From the NCBI GenBank assembly GCA_005765155.1, contig VCCP01000005.1:310001-374000 (forward strand): DNA of 64,000 nt. The letters run 5' to 3'. The translations under genes were made by a program, and so were the position numbers. The notes under the pieces were generated by a model. The model worked only from the letters and a program-made list of their open reading frames with translations. It did not search any database and was not told where the DNA came from. Below are positions 54,198 to 64,000 of the stretch, piece by piece. This DNA comes from Zelopaecilomyces penicillatus (Eukaryota > Ascomycota > Sordariomycetes > Hypocreales > Pseudodiploosporaceae). The stretch's first letter is position 1. The number at the start of each line of letters is the position of its first letter.

Positions 54198-55679
54198 GCT
54201 GGCATTTCAGTACATGGCGTTTATCATCCATCACCATCCTCAGAATTCATGACACGATGAATCTAGTTTGATAGCCTGAATGTAAACTAGAGTGCGGTTA
54301 AAAGTTAAAATAGAAACATAATATTGATATATGAGGATGCCTTGCCGTTATACGGTGATTATCGTCAGGCCCAATCAACACCGCATCAGGGTTCTCGGGA
54401 CCCTGATTGTCTATTTCAACGAGTCAAGTCAATATACGTGCAGATTACATCATGTCACCATTCTCTCCATTGCTCATATATGTCTGCAACGAATGAATGC
54501 GATATACTAAAGTAGGCTTAACCCCAACCTGAGCCAAAAACGCCTGTTTATTCCAGATGCGTCCAATGCGACTCAGCTGAGGCATCCCCTGCCTGCTGCC
54601 ACCAGCGCCATCTTTTTTTTTTTAATATGCACCATGATCTCCATCTGGGGAGATTAAGCTTGTTTAGAGCCAAAACGGACTTTATTCTTCTTTTTTTTTA
54701 TTCAGAAAATTAGATGATATAGTTGACAACACCCTCAGCGCGCCAAGATTCGTATTCATTCCCATCGTCATCAGTTTAGGGTTGCATCGTCGGATCGCAC
54801 ATCCGGACCCCCAATACCGATTTCCGAGCCGGGTCATCATTGTCTCCACCATCACGTTCCAAGCTGGTCATTTACGATGACTGCATACAATCGTATAAAA
54901 TAATTATTCTACCTGATGACTCGCAAGAGAGTCTTTTGATTTGGCGGAACAAGCCATCAATATATTTGCATGGATTTACAAACAATCCCCCCCATGTCCA
55001 TTTTTGGCCCCATAACGGTCTAGACACGCCTAATCTTTTTTCCATTAGCCACTAGCCTACGCCTCCGCCATACCGAGTGCCGGCAATATCTCAGGTTGCT
55101 TGCTGCGTTGGCAGGATGATTCAATGTTACAGATATGAGAAATACACGATAGCCCCAAATTTATAACTGAAAATACGACCCTTCAGTACTTTACAATCTT
55201 TGCTTCTTCGCATATTGGTGTTCTGTTGAAGAAAGCGTAGACTAACAAGGCACTGGATATTCATTCAGACATGAGTGAAATGTATACACCCAAGATAGCT
55301 TTAGCATCTTCAGCCTCAACTGGTGCGTTGCCTCGTAAACGCCCCTCCCCTGAGCTGGCAGCTCGCAGCCATCCCGACCAGCCACCTATCATGGCCACTT
55401 GCGAGATTTAGCGACAGGCGCCACTGGGCCAGTTTACTCATATTGCGTTTAGGCTCGCTATATCGAGGCAGAATAACGGCAGAGACAAGAATAGCAGCCA
55501 TGTTCGGTTCGTCGGTGTGTCTAACGTAGGTAGGTATATATGATTGAATGGCTGCCCCCAAAACCCACAGTCAGATCTCTATTCATCTCAGCCAAGAGAC
55601 ACATGCCGTGTGCACTTGGTCTAACTTCAATCAACCGTTGAATCCTGAGCTGCAAAGAATTCACCATCTTCGTCTCACC
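54198..55679. other. 1.5-kb intergenic stretch
   Basis: No gene recognised; T-rich runs at 54612-54624 and 54691-54701. Short frames on both strands have no family features. Confidence 0.5.
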
Positions 55680-56351
55680 ATGTGGTCTCTCCCCGTCATC
55701 CTCGTCTATGTATTCGCAGCGTATGTCTCCAAGAGTGTCTGTGACCTCAACGAAAAGGACTAACACGGGAGCAACATCAGGTCATCGCTGGCCGAGGCAG
55801 TCCTTGTCAAGCCAAAATGTCCCACCGTAACAAGCACCGCAGGAGTCTGCAAGACCTGCGCTGTCAAGAAATGCATCGCCATATCCACCATCTCCAACCC
55901 GCCCGGCTGTCCTAAGCCCATCCATACCAAGACGACGTCTTACCCGTGCAAAGGAGGCAATTGTCCTACCGGCTGTGCCAAGACATCCTACGTCTATATC
56001 ACTCCTGGACCTACCTTTATCCCACCCAAGCAAAAGACTTGCACTCCAACAGTCACGGTAACGACGACCCTGGGCGTAAATGCAGGCTGCAAGTTTAACT
56101 GCCGCAACGACTTTTGCATCAGTGATAGTGAGTGGTTCTCTTATCGGGAAACTTTCTCCTTGGTCAAGAAACTAACAACCTTGGTGTTAGACATTTTGAC
56201 TCTGCCGTGCGACTGCACCAAAGCGGTCGGCATCGTCACCAAGACCAGAACGGTCTGTGCTACGAAGAGTCCTTGTTGGAACTGCCACACCGGATGGATG
56301 TATACCACGACAAAGACGAACTGCCCACAACGAACATATCGGCCGGAGTAA
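55680..56351 (+). CDS. Cysteine-rich secreted protein, three exons
   Basis: Exons 55680-55720, 55781-56127 and 56191-56351 (introns of 60 and 63 nt, donors GTATGT and GTGAGT) give 182 residues. The N terminus MWSLPVILVYVFAA and following SSLAEA form a signal peptide split by the first intron. The mature part has about 20 cysteines in short-spaced pairs (CKTCAVKKC, CKGGNCPTGC, CKFNCRNDFC, LPCDCTK, SPCWNC) separated by Thr/Lys-rich pieces such as TVTVTTTLGV. The pattern suggests a disulfide-dense extracellular protein. I recognise no family. All exons lack a long ATG-to-stop frame, and opposite-strand frames here are shadows. Coding is supported by phase-consistent joins and uninterrupted cysteine-rich sequence. 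Confidence 0.75.
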
Positions 56352-57390
56352 GAAGGCAGTGTGGGTGTGTTGGGTACTGTGGCATCGTTCTACTGGCATC
56401 TAGAAGAATACGGATGCGACATGAGATCAGAGATGACGCGACGTCCTATTTTGCAAGCAAGCCCAGTAGTTGCAATTTTTCTTTCTTTCCCCCCTCTGAC
56501 GACATTGATCTGCTGTGTTACTTGACTTGAGCTTGGGAGGATTGTGACGAGTTTGGTTGCGTTCGAAACCAGACATCCACCAAGGTTGACGAGCACGCGG
56601 ATGGACGATGGTGCGATGATACGATGTATGACATTTCGGGCAGGACAAAGCGAGGCTCACGCTGTGCTTTGGCAAATGTCAAGTATGGGAGTGTGTTTGC
56701 GGTTGTTCGGATCGGGCAGCGATGCGTTGTTAATGCAAGATCGTGGGATGACGTTGCAGTAGGTATGCAATTTGTCTTTAGGGCTGTTGTAGCTAGACTG
56801 CCGTAGGAATACAGTGTGACATTCTGACATGTTCACTGCCGTCTGAGGTTTTTGGCGATTGGCGATTGGAACGTGGCAGCCGATACAGGTGCCGTTGCCG
56901 CCTGAAAAGCCCCCAACAACCCCCAAACACAGCCCACCGAGTATTACTAACCACCACTGTGTACAGGACACAGTAGCTAGATTGCACAGTGTAAATCTAT
57001 TCTTGGGAGTGGAATGGATCCATTCCATCAATGCTGCCAAGTCCAGCAGGGTCCAACCATCCAACGGGGCCCAGCAGGCAGTGCTTCTTCTTTATTCACG
57101 CATGGAGTTGCCGGTATTAGCAATGGATCTCCGCCCCTGGAAACGGCCCACCGGGATTCTGGGAATCCCATGCTAGATCGAAGCTCTGAAGCCTAATGAA
57201 GCCTTGGCTCGCGTGCTTAGAGGACGCAAAATGTCTGATCCTCTTCGGATTTGTCGAAAACATCAGCCGATCAAGCAGGTTGAAGTGAGCCCGTGGCGCC
57301 ACAAAACGACACGACAAGTTCGGCGCGGCCGTTTGCTCATCTCCTTGTTCAGTATTCATTTCTGTTGCTCATGCACCGCCAGTAGAAGTT

Positions 57391-57428
<38 letters not shown>

Positions 57429-58223
57429 GGCTGGCAGAAAAAGTGGTACGTCAGCACGCAACACACCTGCGATGGCCTCGACCTCATGGGGCAGGCACCA
57501 AACACCAAACACCAACGCAAACAAAACACCTGACTCTCTGCTGACTCCTGCTTGACATTGCGCAACGCCCCCAGCTGACGACTCGCTGGTAATTATCAAT
57601 CTCTCTCGAAAGAGAAAAAGAACGTCGCCTGTCGTCGGACCCATCGGCAGCCAAGCTCCGACCATTGAAACGAGCCCCCCAAAATAACATAAAATACCCC
57701 CAAAGAAACGCCGCCCATAATATTATTATCCACACAGCCCCGTCGCGCTGACGTTTTTCTATTGCTTCCCAAAGCATCGCCCATCGGTGTCACGGGCTAC
57801 ATCGTACAGACAACGGGAGCTAGACAAACTCCGAAACCAAGGAGAAGGTGAAAAAGGGCTCTATTCCCGAGCACTTGTCACCGACTTTTTGTCCCGTCTA
57901 CTCTCGTCAACTCACCTGCTCTCTAACCCTCTGCTGTTTGTTTGTGTCTCTACTTATTTTCCTGTTGGTCCAAATCGGTCCCTGTGGCGGCGTTGATGAC
58001 GTTGCCCCTCAGCGCCCCGAGTCAGCAACAGGGCATGAAGTGTGCTAGAAGCGCCTAAAGAACAGCTGCCGAATCGAAAGCCCGTGTAGCACGGATATCG
58101 ACACAACCCGCACCCCAATAAACTGTTTGCTTCTCGCCCGCAAATATTGAACTTTTCACCAGCAAAGTCGTCTCTCTCTCTCTTTTCTTTTCACTATTTT
58201 CTTTTTCACCTTCAAGATCAGCC
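56352..58223. other. 1.9-kb intergenic/leader region
   Basis: No gene recognised. It contains a (GA)16 tract (57394-57425) and a pyrimidine-rich run (58165-58205) just before the next ATG. Much of the right part may be 5' leader of the downstream gene. Confidence 0.5.
57394..57425. repeat. (GA)16 microsatellite
   Basis: About sixteen uninterrupted GA dinucleotides upstream of the gene at 58224. Confidence 0.9.
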
Positions 58224-60043
58224 ATGGAGGCCCGATCACTCGCCTCCGTAAACATCTTGGCCGCAAATCCTCCACAATACCCCCACAATCCATCAGAGAA
58301 AAGGCACGAGCCATTAACACTGTACATATCAAGGGTGCCAGGAACAAGGGGTATGTATTCCCTCCATAGCTTCACAACACCCGATTCAAAGACTAACTGG
58401 CTACAGATGTTATACTCTCACCTTTTAAGCCTCAGCTGAAAAATGTTTCTGTCGAGGATGTGGCTAGTTGTTTATACTACGTCCACCTAGAACCGCCAGT
58501 GTCATCAGATCCATTTATCTCGTCACCGACCCCGGACTATGACAATGGGAGATATACAGACGAAGCCCACTCACCCAACTCAATTCCGAGAAAGCCCTTA
58601 CCGGACACGGCGCTGCCCATGAAACCTGAGAACACGCCAGCAAACTCCCGGCTGCAGCCTCCTCCCAGCGGTGTAGGACACAATGCACATACTGACCAAA
58701 GACGACGGGGTGGATCGGTTAACTCATACGATGCTCCAGGCCTTCAGATTCCACTCAAGCCTGTGAACAAAGCCATTCCAGCTCACATGGACGACCTGTC
58801 GACAGACACTGGCCAATCGGTACCAAGAATAAGCACCGACATGCCAACCCGAAAGCCACTGGAACCTAGGCCCATGGTGACATTGGCCACATCAGCACCC
58901 GACAAAGCGATCCCTTACTTGTCACATGATCATTTTGAGCGAGCAAATGGCAGGGACCAGATGAGACACCATGGGCACGGCAATGCCAGCAACAGAAACA
59001 GTCGTTCTCTGTCACCCCGGAAGAATGGCAGGAAACCATCAGCCCCATTCACCCTAAGCCTGATCCGACGTGATCCAAGCTCTGGGGCCCAGTGGAATGT
59101 GGGAAAGATTTCATCGCATCAAGTTGAGGAGCTCATCGAAGGGCCTGATGGACTACTATCTCATCTATCTGCAATCACCGAAACGTCATGTTCTTCGTCT
59201 TCTTCAAATCCACCCATAGACATCCAGATAGAAACGTCAGGTTATGCCAAATTTCGTGGTATGCCCTCAAGGAAGAATGGGGGCGCCAGCGCAAGGATGT
59301 CCGTCGATGTGGCAAGCTTGGCTCGGAATGCCCCCAGCAACGGGTATTTTAGCCGACAGGTCGTCATGTCGTATTCCAAGAGCTGGACTTCTAATCTCAA
59401 GGACAAGTTTCAGCGCATGGAGCATGCAGCTCGAAAACGAGCCGATGGCCGTCATGATAGCGAAGCATCCATTGAGTCGTCGAGTTCTGCCGATTCAGGA
59501 AAAGACGCACAGCACCCCGTCGGAAATCCAGACCAGCCGGGGATGAAGCCGCGAGGCTACGTGTTCGCAAGCCCCTGGGATGGCCATTGCGAATTCCGCA
59601 CCGGAAACGCGGGTCGAAGCGTGCGATGCCTTCATTTCCCAGACGACAGCCACACAGCATACAACCCCTTGGTAGCAGATCTCGAAACTCAAAAACCCAA
59701 GTCCGGACCCGCCACACTGAGTGAGCTGCGATTCAACCTTCCCAACTCAGACCTTTTCCCTACTTCCTCAGACGACGCAAAGGACCCTATACGCGGACAC
59801 TTTAACAAGTTTCTCAAAGCTGCAAAAAATGCCCGTCGGGGTGATGATGATGATGATGACGATGACGATATGATCTCTCCGTTTGATGTGAATTTAGGGG
59901 GTGAAAAGGCCGGCGGTGGTAATCGAGGGAAAAGAGCTAAACTGGGCAAACTGATTATAGATCATGACGGGTTGAAGATGTTGGATTTGTTGGTGGCGGC
60001 GAATATGGGCTTGTGGTGGGGGGCATGGGAGCGAAGTTTTTAG
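58224..60043 (+). CDS. Conserved-looking fungal protein of unknown function
   Basis: Exons 58224-58350 and 58407-60043 (56-nt intron) give 587 residues. Residues 1 to about 75 look folded (LASVNILAANPP, EPLTLYISRVPGTRG, then DVILSPFKPQLKNVSVEDVASCLYYVHL). About 75-230 are Pro/Ser-rich and disordered. A second folded part begins APFTLSLIRRDPSSGAQWNV, continues with IDIQIETSGYAKF and FSRQVVMSYSKSW, and after a Ser-rich linker GYVFASPWDGHCEFRTG. A nine-Asp run lies before the C-terminal KLIIDHDGLKMLDLLVAANMGLWWGAWE. The C-terminal block reads like the core of an uncharacterised ascomycete family, but I cannot name it. No signal peptide or membrane helix. Confidence 0.75.
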
Positions 60044-60346
60044 AATCTGGAGCGTGCATTTATTACCATGAGCGTGGGGATTTTCACATGATGATTACAT
60101 CTAATTACTTAATATCGCAATCAACTAGGATCCCGGCTATGAAAACATGGGTCGCTGTTGAAACCTATCATCTGGGCAGCTGAATATAGACAAATATTGT
60201 ACTTGCTTCAATTACGTCAGCTTTTCAAGCGAGATGGTGTTGGTTGTCCATTTCACAATTCACAACGTCTTTCCATCTTTCAATGCTGCTTCATACATGA
60301 TCAAATATCGCCGCCCCTGAATCTTCTATATAACAACAAAAAAGAT
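60044..60346. other. Short intergenic region
   Basis: About 300 bases between two plus-strand genes; no gene or repeat seen. Confidence 0.5.
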
Positions 60347-62364
60347 ATGTTTGGAGGGCTAGCGAACGGCGAAGAGGTTGAGATAGAACGGCATATCCGT
60401 ATCCAAGACCAATGCGGGGCTTGTCATGAGGCATTCCAGAGATATGACAGCCTCATCGCATGTAAGGCCGTGATCTTTCCTTTCCTGATATGCAGGTAAA
60501 TGCTAAATGCTAAATGCTAAATGCTAAATGCTAAATGCTAAATGCTAAATGCTAAATACTAAAAAAAAAAAAAAATGTTAGTATATCGCCGATATAATAC
60601 CATTGAGGCTTACGACGCTCATAAATTCATATTGGGTGCATACTGTGAGCAAGGAGGTCCACCAAACTCAGTATTCTGCAAGGCGCCGTTTTGCAACCGC
60701 TGCTTCGCTCAACCAGACACTGCAACCATTCACACAGACTGTTTTCAACTCTTCTTACGCGAATGCACAGCCAAAGATAAATATTACCGTCTATGGAAGG
60801 CCTCTATAGCCATGCTTCCGTGGCACCATTGCCTGGCTTTGCTTCTTCCCGTTGCAAAAAACATGGATGGTTTAGATAGAGTCAGCCAAGGCTTGAATCT
60901 ACCAACACTAAAGCATTTGCCACCGGAATTGATGGAATTGATTGGCTCCTATATTGACTCGGATTTAATCTGGCGATATGGAGCAGTCATGGAACGAGCA
61001 GCTAGCCTTTCGCTGCCTCAGCCAAACGACGACATGAAAATTGTACCACTTTGTGATGTGCTTTACTGGAGCCGGCTCGGCGACGTGTTAGTGTGCGATG
61101 ACTTGGCAGATCATCAGACTTCTCCGTTAATCCAGATTACTATCGACTCATGCGGCATTCAAAAAATTGAGCGCACATTTGCTCGAGAGAAGCTTGCTGA
61201 CTGTAGCCCCACAGTATACCAACTCTTCGTTGTTGAGTATGCCAGCAAGCTCGGCCCTGTCCAAGCATGTTTTCGAGTAAGATGTATTTTTTTTTTTCAC
61301 TGGTCAAGAATCGCACTGATTATGAATAGTCTGGATATTGCCGCCTTTCTTTCCCACAAACCAGCAAGCTCACTTTATTGAACGATCCTGTGCCACCTGG
61401 ATATTACCCGTCTGTTAATTCTATTCCAAGACAACCAATTCAGTGGGGTAATAAAGTTCAATATCCGTCAGTCCAGCAGTATAGTCGACTTCAGCTGATC
61501 GATACTCGCTCATGTTTTGGTATTACATTCTTTGTAATGCCAGAATCAATCATTGCGATACACGCTCATACATCGAAAGCTCCAACCGCGAAAGACACGT
61601 TTCGACGTCTTTCTCCTCTATCCCAGTTATCGGCCACCTGGTTCTATATTCCATTGCCTGAAGGCGAAGAGATTACGGCGTTTGGCACGGCGGACAAGAA
61701 AAACAAACAACGAAGTCGGGCGGCTGCGTCTGATTACATAGTGAGTGAATTCGAACACCATAAATAAACGACTGACCTAATAAGTAAGATATATACCAAG
61801 TTACAGGGCGCCGTACAAATCAGTCAACGTGTCACTACACCATTGGAGATTCGCATAACGCAGACATACAGCCGGCCACTCCTCATTTACGATGTGCATT
61901 CCGGCCAGATGTCCATATCTGAGGCTCATATCAAGCCAAATACTCTATCTATCCGGCCCTCACCGCTCACAAGCCAACCACAAGCAGAGCGTACATGTGT
62001 CACTCGAGCATCGCTGACAAACGTGACTACTGCCTTTAGCTTCGTGGACGACAAAAGCCTGCATTGCAAGGGCATTATTCTCCAATATAATAATGGACTA
62101 GTCAAACCCCTTGGACAATACCGGCTCGGCGTTGACACAATAAAGTGTATTCAACGTCCTGAGTACATCTGCTATGCCGCAGCTGAGTATCGGTCTCTGT
62201 CGCTTATGGGCACATACAAAGGTGTCATGGTTGAATTCAGCGGATGTGAGCATGCCCATGATACTCAGATGGATACGACTTGGAAATGCCACAAAATGAG
62301 TGGAGTGGCAGAGTTTTGGTTTTCTAGTCACACCTCCGAGTTGGTTATTACGGAGGAGTCATAA
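60347..62364 (+). CDS. Uncharacterised fungal protein with Cys/His N terminus and F-box-like segment
   Basis: Exons 60347-60461, 60582-61276, 61330-61740 and 61807-62364; 592 residues. The start has CGACHEAF, then CKAPFCNRCF and HTDCFQLF, spacings that could bind zinc. LPTLKHLPPELMELIGSYI (about 150-170) resembles the first helices of an F-box and is followed by a long beta-rich part (ITIDSCGIQKIERTF, LQLIDTRSCFGITFFV, WFYIPLPEGEEI, IILQYNNGLVKPLGQ, YKGVMVEFSG) that could be a propeller-like substrate-recognition domain. Such a layout would fit an SCF substrate receptor, but this is inference. The first intron (120 nt) contains eight TAAATGC units. All joins are phase-consistent; without them the frames stop early. 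Confidence 0.75.
60497..60559 (+). repeat. Heptamer tandem repeat (TAAATGC)8 plus one variant unit, within an intron
   Basis: Eight perfect TAAATGC units (60497-60552) and one TAAATAC, followed by an A run, all inside the first intron of the gene at 60347. Every unit junction creates TGCTAAAT, close to the fungal branch-point consensus. Confidence 0.95.
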
Positions 62365-62818
62365 GACTAAAGTTGAGCATTTTGCGATATAAACGACCAC
62401 CCTTCTTCTTAAATTTTACAAGGTATCTCAGACAGCTGAATGAAAGTCCCACATCTAACATAAAACTTGATTCGCTGTAAAATATAAAAGTAGTTCCAAG
62501 CTTGACTTGACTTTGGTGAATAACGTCAGAATAGTACCAAAAAGGGGAAATGAGCATGACCACCGATCTATCTAGGTTGAAATCATGACTGGCTTGACAA
62601 TAGCTTTGTCAGCATTAGCAACTCACTAGGAAAACGCTTCTATAGCGGTGTGGCAGATATGAAGCTATCACTAAGTATGTGGGTGTATTACATAGTCACG
62701 GCACAGACCCCTGCACCAGTCCATGTCCTCCTATCTGTTCGTTCAGGCAAAACACTCATGTTCCTCGAACTTTTCTTTGATTTTTTGCTTGACAAAAACA
62801 ACGTCTGTTCAACTCAAA
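62365..62818. other. Intergenic before the edge-truncated gene
   Basis: 454 bases, no gene seen; T-rich sequence (62770-62790) just before the next ATG. Confidence 0.5.
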
Positions 62819-64000
62819 ATGGCAATTAGTCAAACCTTGGATGCTCCGTCTAGGGCCGAGTATCATGAATCTTTGTACAAGCCTCGTCTTGCCGTTCCAT
62901 CGGCCTCCTTGGTTTGCAGACCACCTCTTTCGCTCGAACCACCGCCTACAACGGCCTTTATCAACGCTTTCATTTCTGCAACAGTAGGCACACTCGGCTT
63001 GCCCTTTCCAGAGCTACAAGCCTCTGCCTCTCCAGAGGCGTCTTTACGTCCACCCATTGAACCACCTAGTCTACATGGCTCAAGACCACGCTCAATCTGT
63101 GTGAATGAACATGTCTTGGCGTACCGGGAGCCAGGGCGCACCAGGATGACCTATGATGCTGCTCGCGACCTTCTTTTCCGCCTTGCTGAGGGCAAGCCCG
63201 TCATCAATTACAGCTCTTATCTGGACGGCCTTCCCCAAGTTCGCTACCTTGCTGAGGCATACGTCACCACACTTCCTCTCCACTCCGATCATCGTTGCGC
63301 CAAAGACCCTGCCGTGATGAGAGACATAGCCGTGGCCTGTTTCCCAGCAGCTCAGGCCGAGCTTGCTATCGGACTTGCTGCCGCGCAGCATTGTAGTGTT
63401 GGATGCTTGTACTCGTCAGGCCCCGGGAAAGAAGAGTCTCTGCCTTGGTATAACATTTTGATTCCCGTGGCTTCGTTGGAACTCGCCTCAACCAACAAGG
63501 CCGCTCCTCCCAAGTCCATCATAGAGCGCATAAAGGAAGAATCACAATATGCTGCTCACTCTAGCGCATTCTTCTCGTCGCCAGGCGTGGAGCTCGCCGC
63601 TCTTCTCTGCAGTGACACTGTTGGTGAACTTGATGTGACCCCAGTCTTGCCTGGCATTGATTATACTCTTGATGGTCTCCTTTACACCGGGCTAGTATGG
63701 CGTGGTATCGAATCCGGTTCTTTCCTGAACGCAAGCTTCTGGCCCACATGTCCAAATTTCGACTTTAGTGACGCACTTGGCTTTAACATGATTGCCTCAA
63801 TTCTCAACGATACCATCGGCCTCGCGCATGATTTAATGATGGGAGAATGGGCCAACAGTCTGTTAATATGCGGAGCCGCTGGCAAATCTGTGTCCCCGTC
63901 GGCCGAGATACTCTCTATTTACGCTGCGTTCAACCGAGTTGCTCAATTACCCACCGTCGTCAGAGATCACTACATTAGGTGCTGCCTTACATTCATGGCT
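62819..64000 (+). CDS. Partial gene of unknown function, possibly terpenoid-synthase-like (3' end outside window)
   Basis: Open from ATG 62819 (context CAAAATGG) to the window edge, 394 codons without a stop; the 3' part is missing. The N-terminal 95 residues are Pro/Ser-rich. The rest is alpha-helical in character: YDAARDLLFRLAEG, VMRDIAVACFPAAQAELAIG, LGFNMIASILNDTIGLAHDL, then MMGEWANSLLICGAAGK. The segment N330-D-T-I-G-L-A-H-D partly resembles the second metal motif of class I terpenoid synthases (N-D-x-x-S-x-x-x-E), but with Gly and Asp at the Ser and Glu positions, and I see no DDxxD upstream. The terpenoid link is therefore weak. The absence of introns over 1.2 kb is unusual here but not decisive. 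Confidence 0.7.
   Translation, partial: MAISQTLDAPSRAEYHESLYKPRLAVPSASLVCRPPLSLEPPPTTAFINAFISATVGTLGLPFPELQASASPEASLRPPIEPPSLHGSRPRSICVNEHVLAYREPGRTRMTYDAARDLLFRLAEGKPVINYSSYLDGLPQVRYLAEAYVTTLPLHSDHRCAKDPAVMRDIAVACFPAAQAELAIGLAAAQHCSVGCLYSSGPGKEESLPWYNILIPVASLELASTNKAAPPKSIIERIKEESQYAAHSSAFFSSPGVELAALLCSDTVGELDVTPVLPGIDYTLDGLLYTGLVWRGIESGSFLNASFWPTCPNFDFSDALGFNMIASILNDTIGLAHDLMMGEWANSLLICGAAGKSVSPSAEILSIYAAFNRVAQLPTVVRDHYIRCCLTFMA

Noticed and set aside
1..64000. Search for transposons, long terminal repeats, CRISPR arrays or prophage-like genes
   Set aside because: No transposase, integrase or reverse transcriptase coding, no long direct or inverted repeats and no spacer-repeat array was seen by reading.

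Overview
The window looks like nuclear chromosomal DNA of a filamentous ascomycete, most likely a Sordariomycete and plausibly Hypocreales. The evidence is short (about 50-140 nt) GT-AG introns with GTATGT/GTAAGT donors and CTAAC/CTGAC-like branch points, intron-containing tRNA genes, and fungal families: a PDR-type ABC pump, a SIT/ARN siderophore transporter, a fungal rhodopsin-like membrane protein, a WSC/GPI surface protein and Atl1. The species cannot be fixed by reading alone. I assembled 24 protein genes by joining exons by eye and checking reading phase, plus two tRNA genes.

Layout. 1-5.6 kb is sparse: tRNA-Glu(CTC) and a two-exon 14-cysteine secreted protein. 5.7-15.1 kb holds a full-size PDR ABC transporter, tRNA-Leu(CAG), a histidine phosphatase ending in a PCNA-binding-like peptide, and convergent to it an Eme1/Mms4-type ERCC4 protein. 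About 6.3 kb without a convincing gene follows, then a 1,713-residue kinesin (21.4-26.8 kb). 27.8-34.1 kb holds Atl1, an FSH1-type serine hydrolase with a pure (CAA)18 tract, a BTB/POZ protein, a 3'-5' exonuclease relative lacking two catalytic acids, and a PhiA-like secreted protein. 37.0-47.7 kb is the densest part: the rhodopsin-like protein overlaps, tail to tail, a siderophore transporter whose upstream region contains ATCAGATAA. Then come a mitochondrial citrate carrier with a 21-nt exon, a Cbp6/UQCC2-like complex III assembly factor, a Bsd2/Ndfip-like PY-motif protein and an isoaspartyl methyltransferase with a GC-AG intron. 48-64 kb holds a WSC/GPI protein, a small membrane protein, an SDR and an NmrA-like oxidoreductase, another cysteine-rich secreted protein, two uncharacterised fungal proteins, and a gene cut by the right edge.

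How genes may relate. There is no biosynthetic cluster, CRISPR array or intact transposon. The possible functional neighbourhoods are inference only: replication/repair (phosphatase with PIP-box next to Eme1, with Atl1 further on) and metal/mitochondria (siderophore transporter, citrate carrier, complex III assembly factor, Bsd2-like protein, 38.4-45.5 kb). Three secreted or surface proteins (3.0, 48.0, 55.7 kb) are effector-like or cell-wall candidates. The least expected observations are the PIP-box on a histidine phosphatase, the apparently inactive exonuclease, the in-frame 21-nt exon carrying a carrier signature, and an intron containing eight copies of a branch-point-like heptamer.
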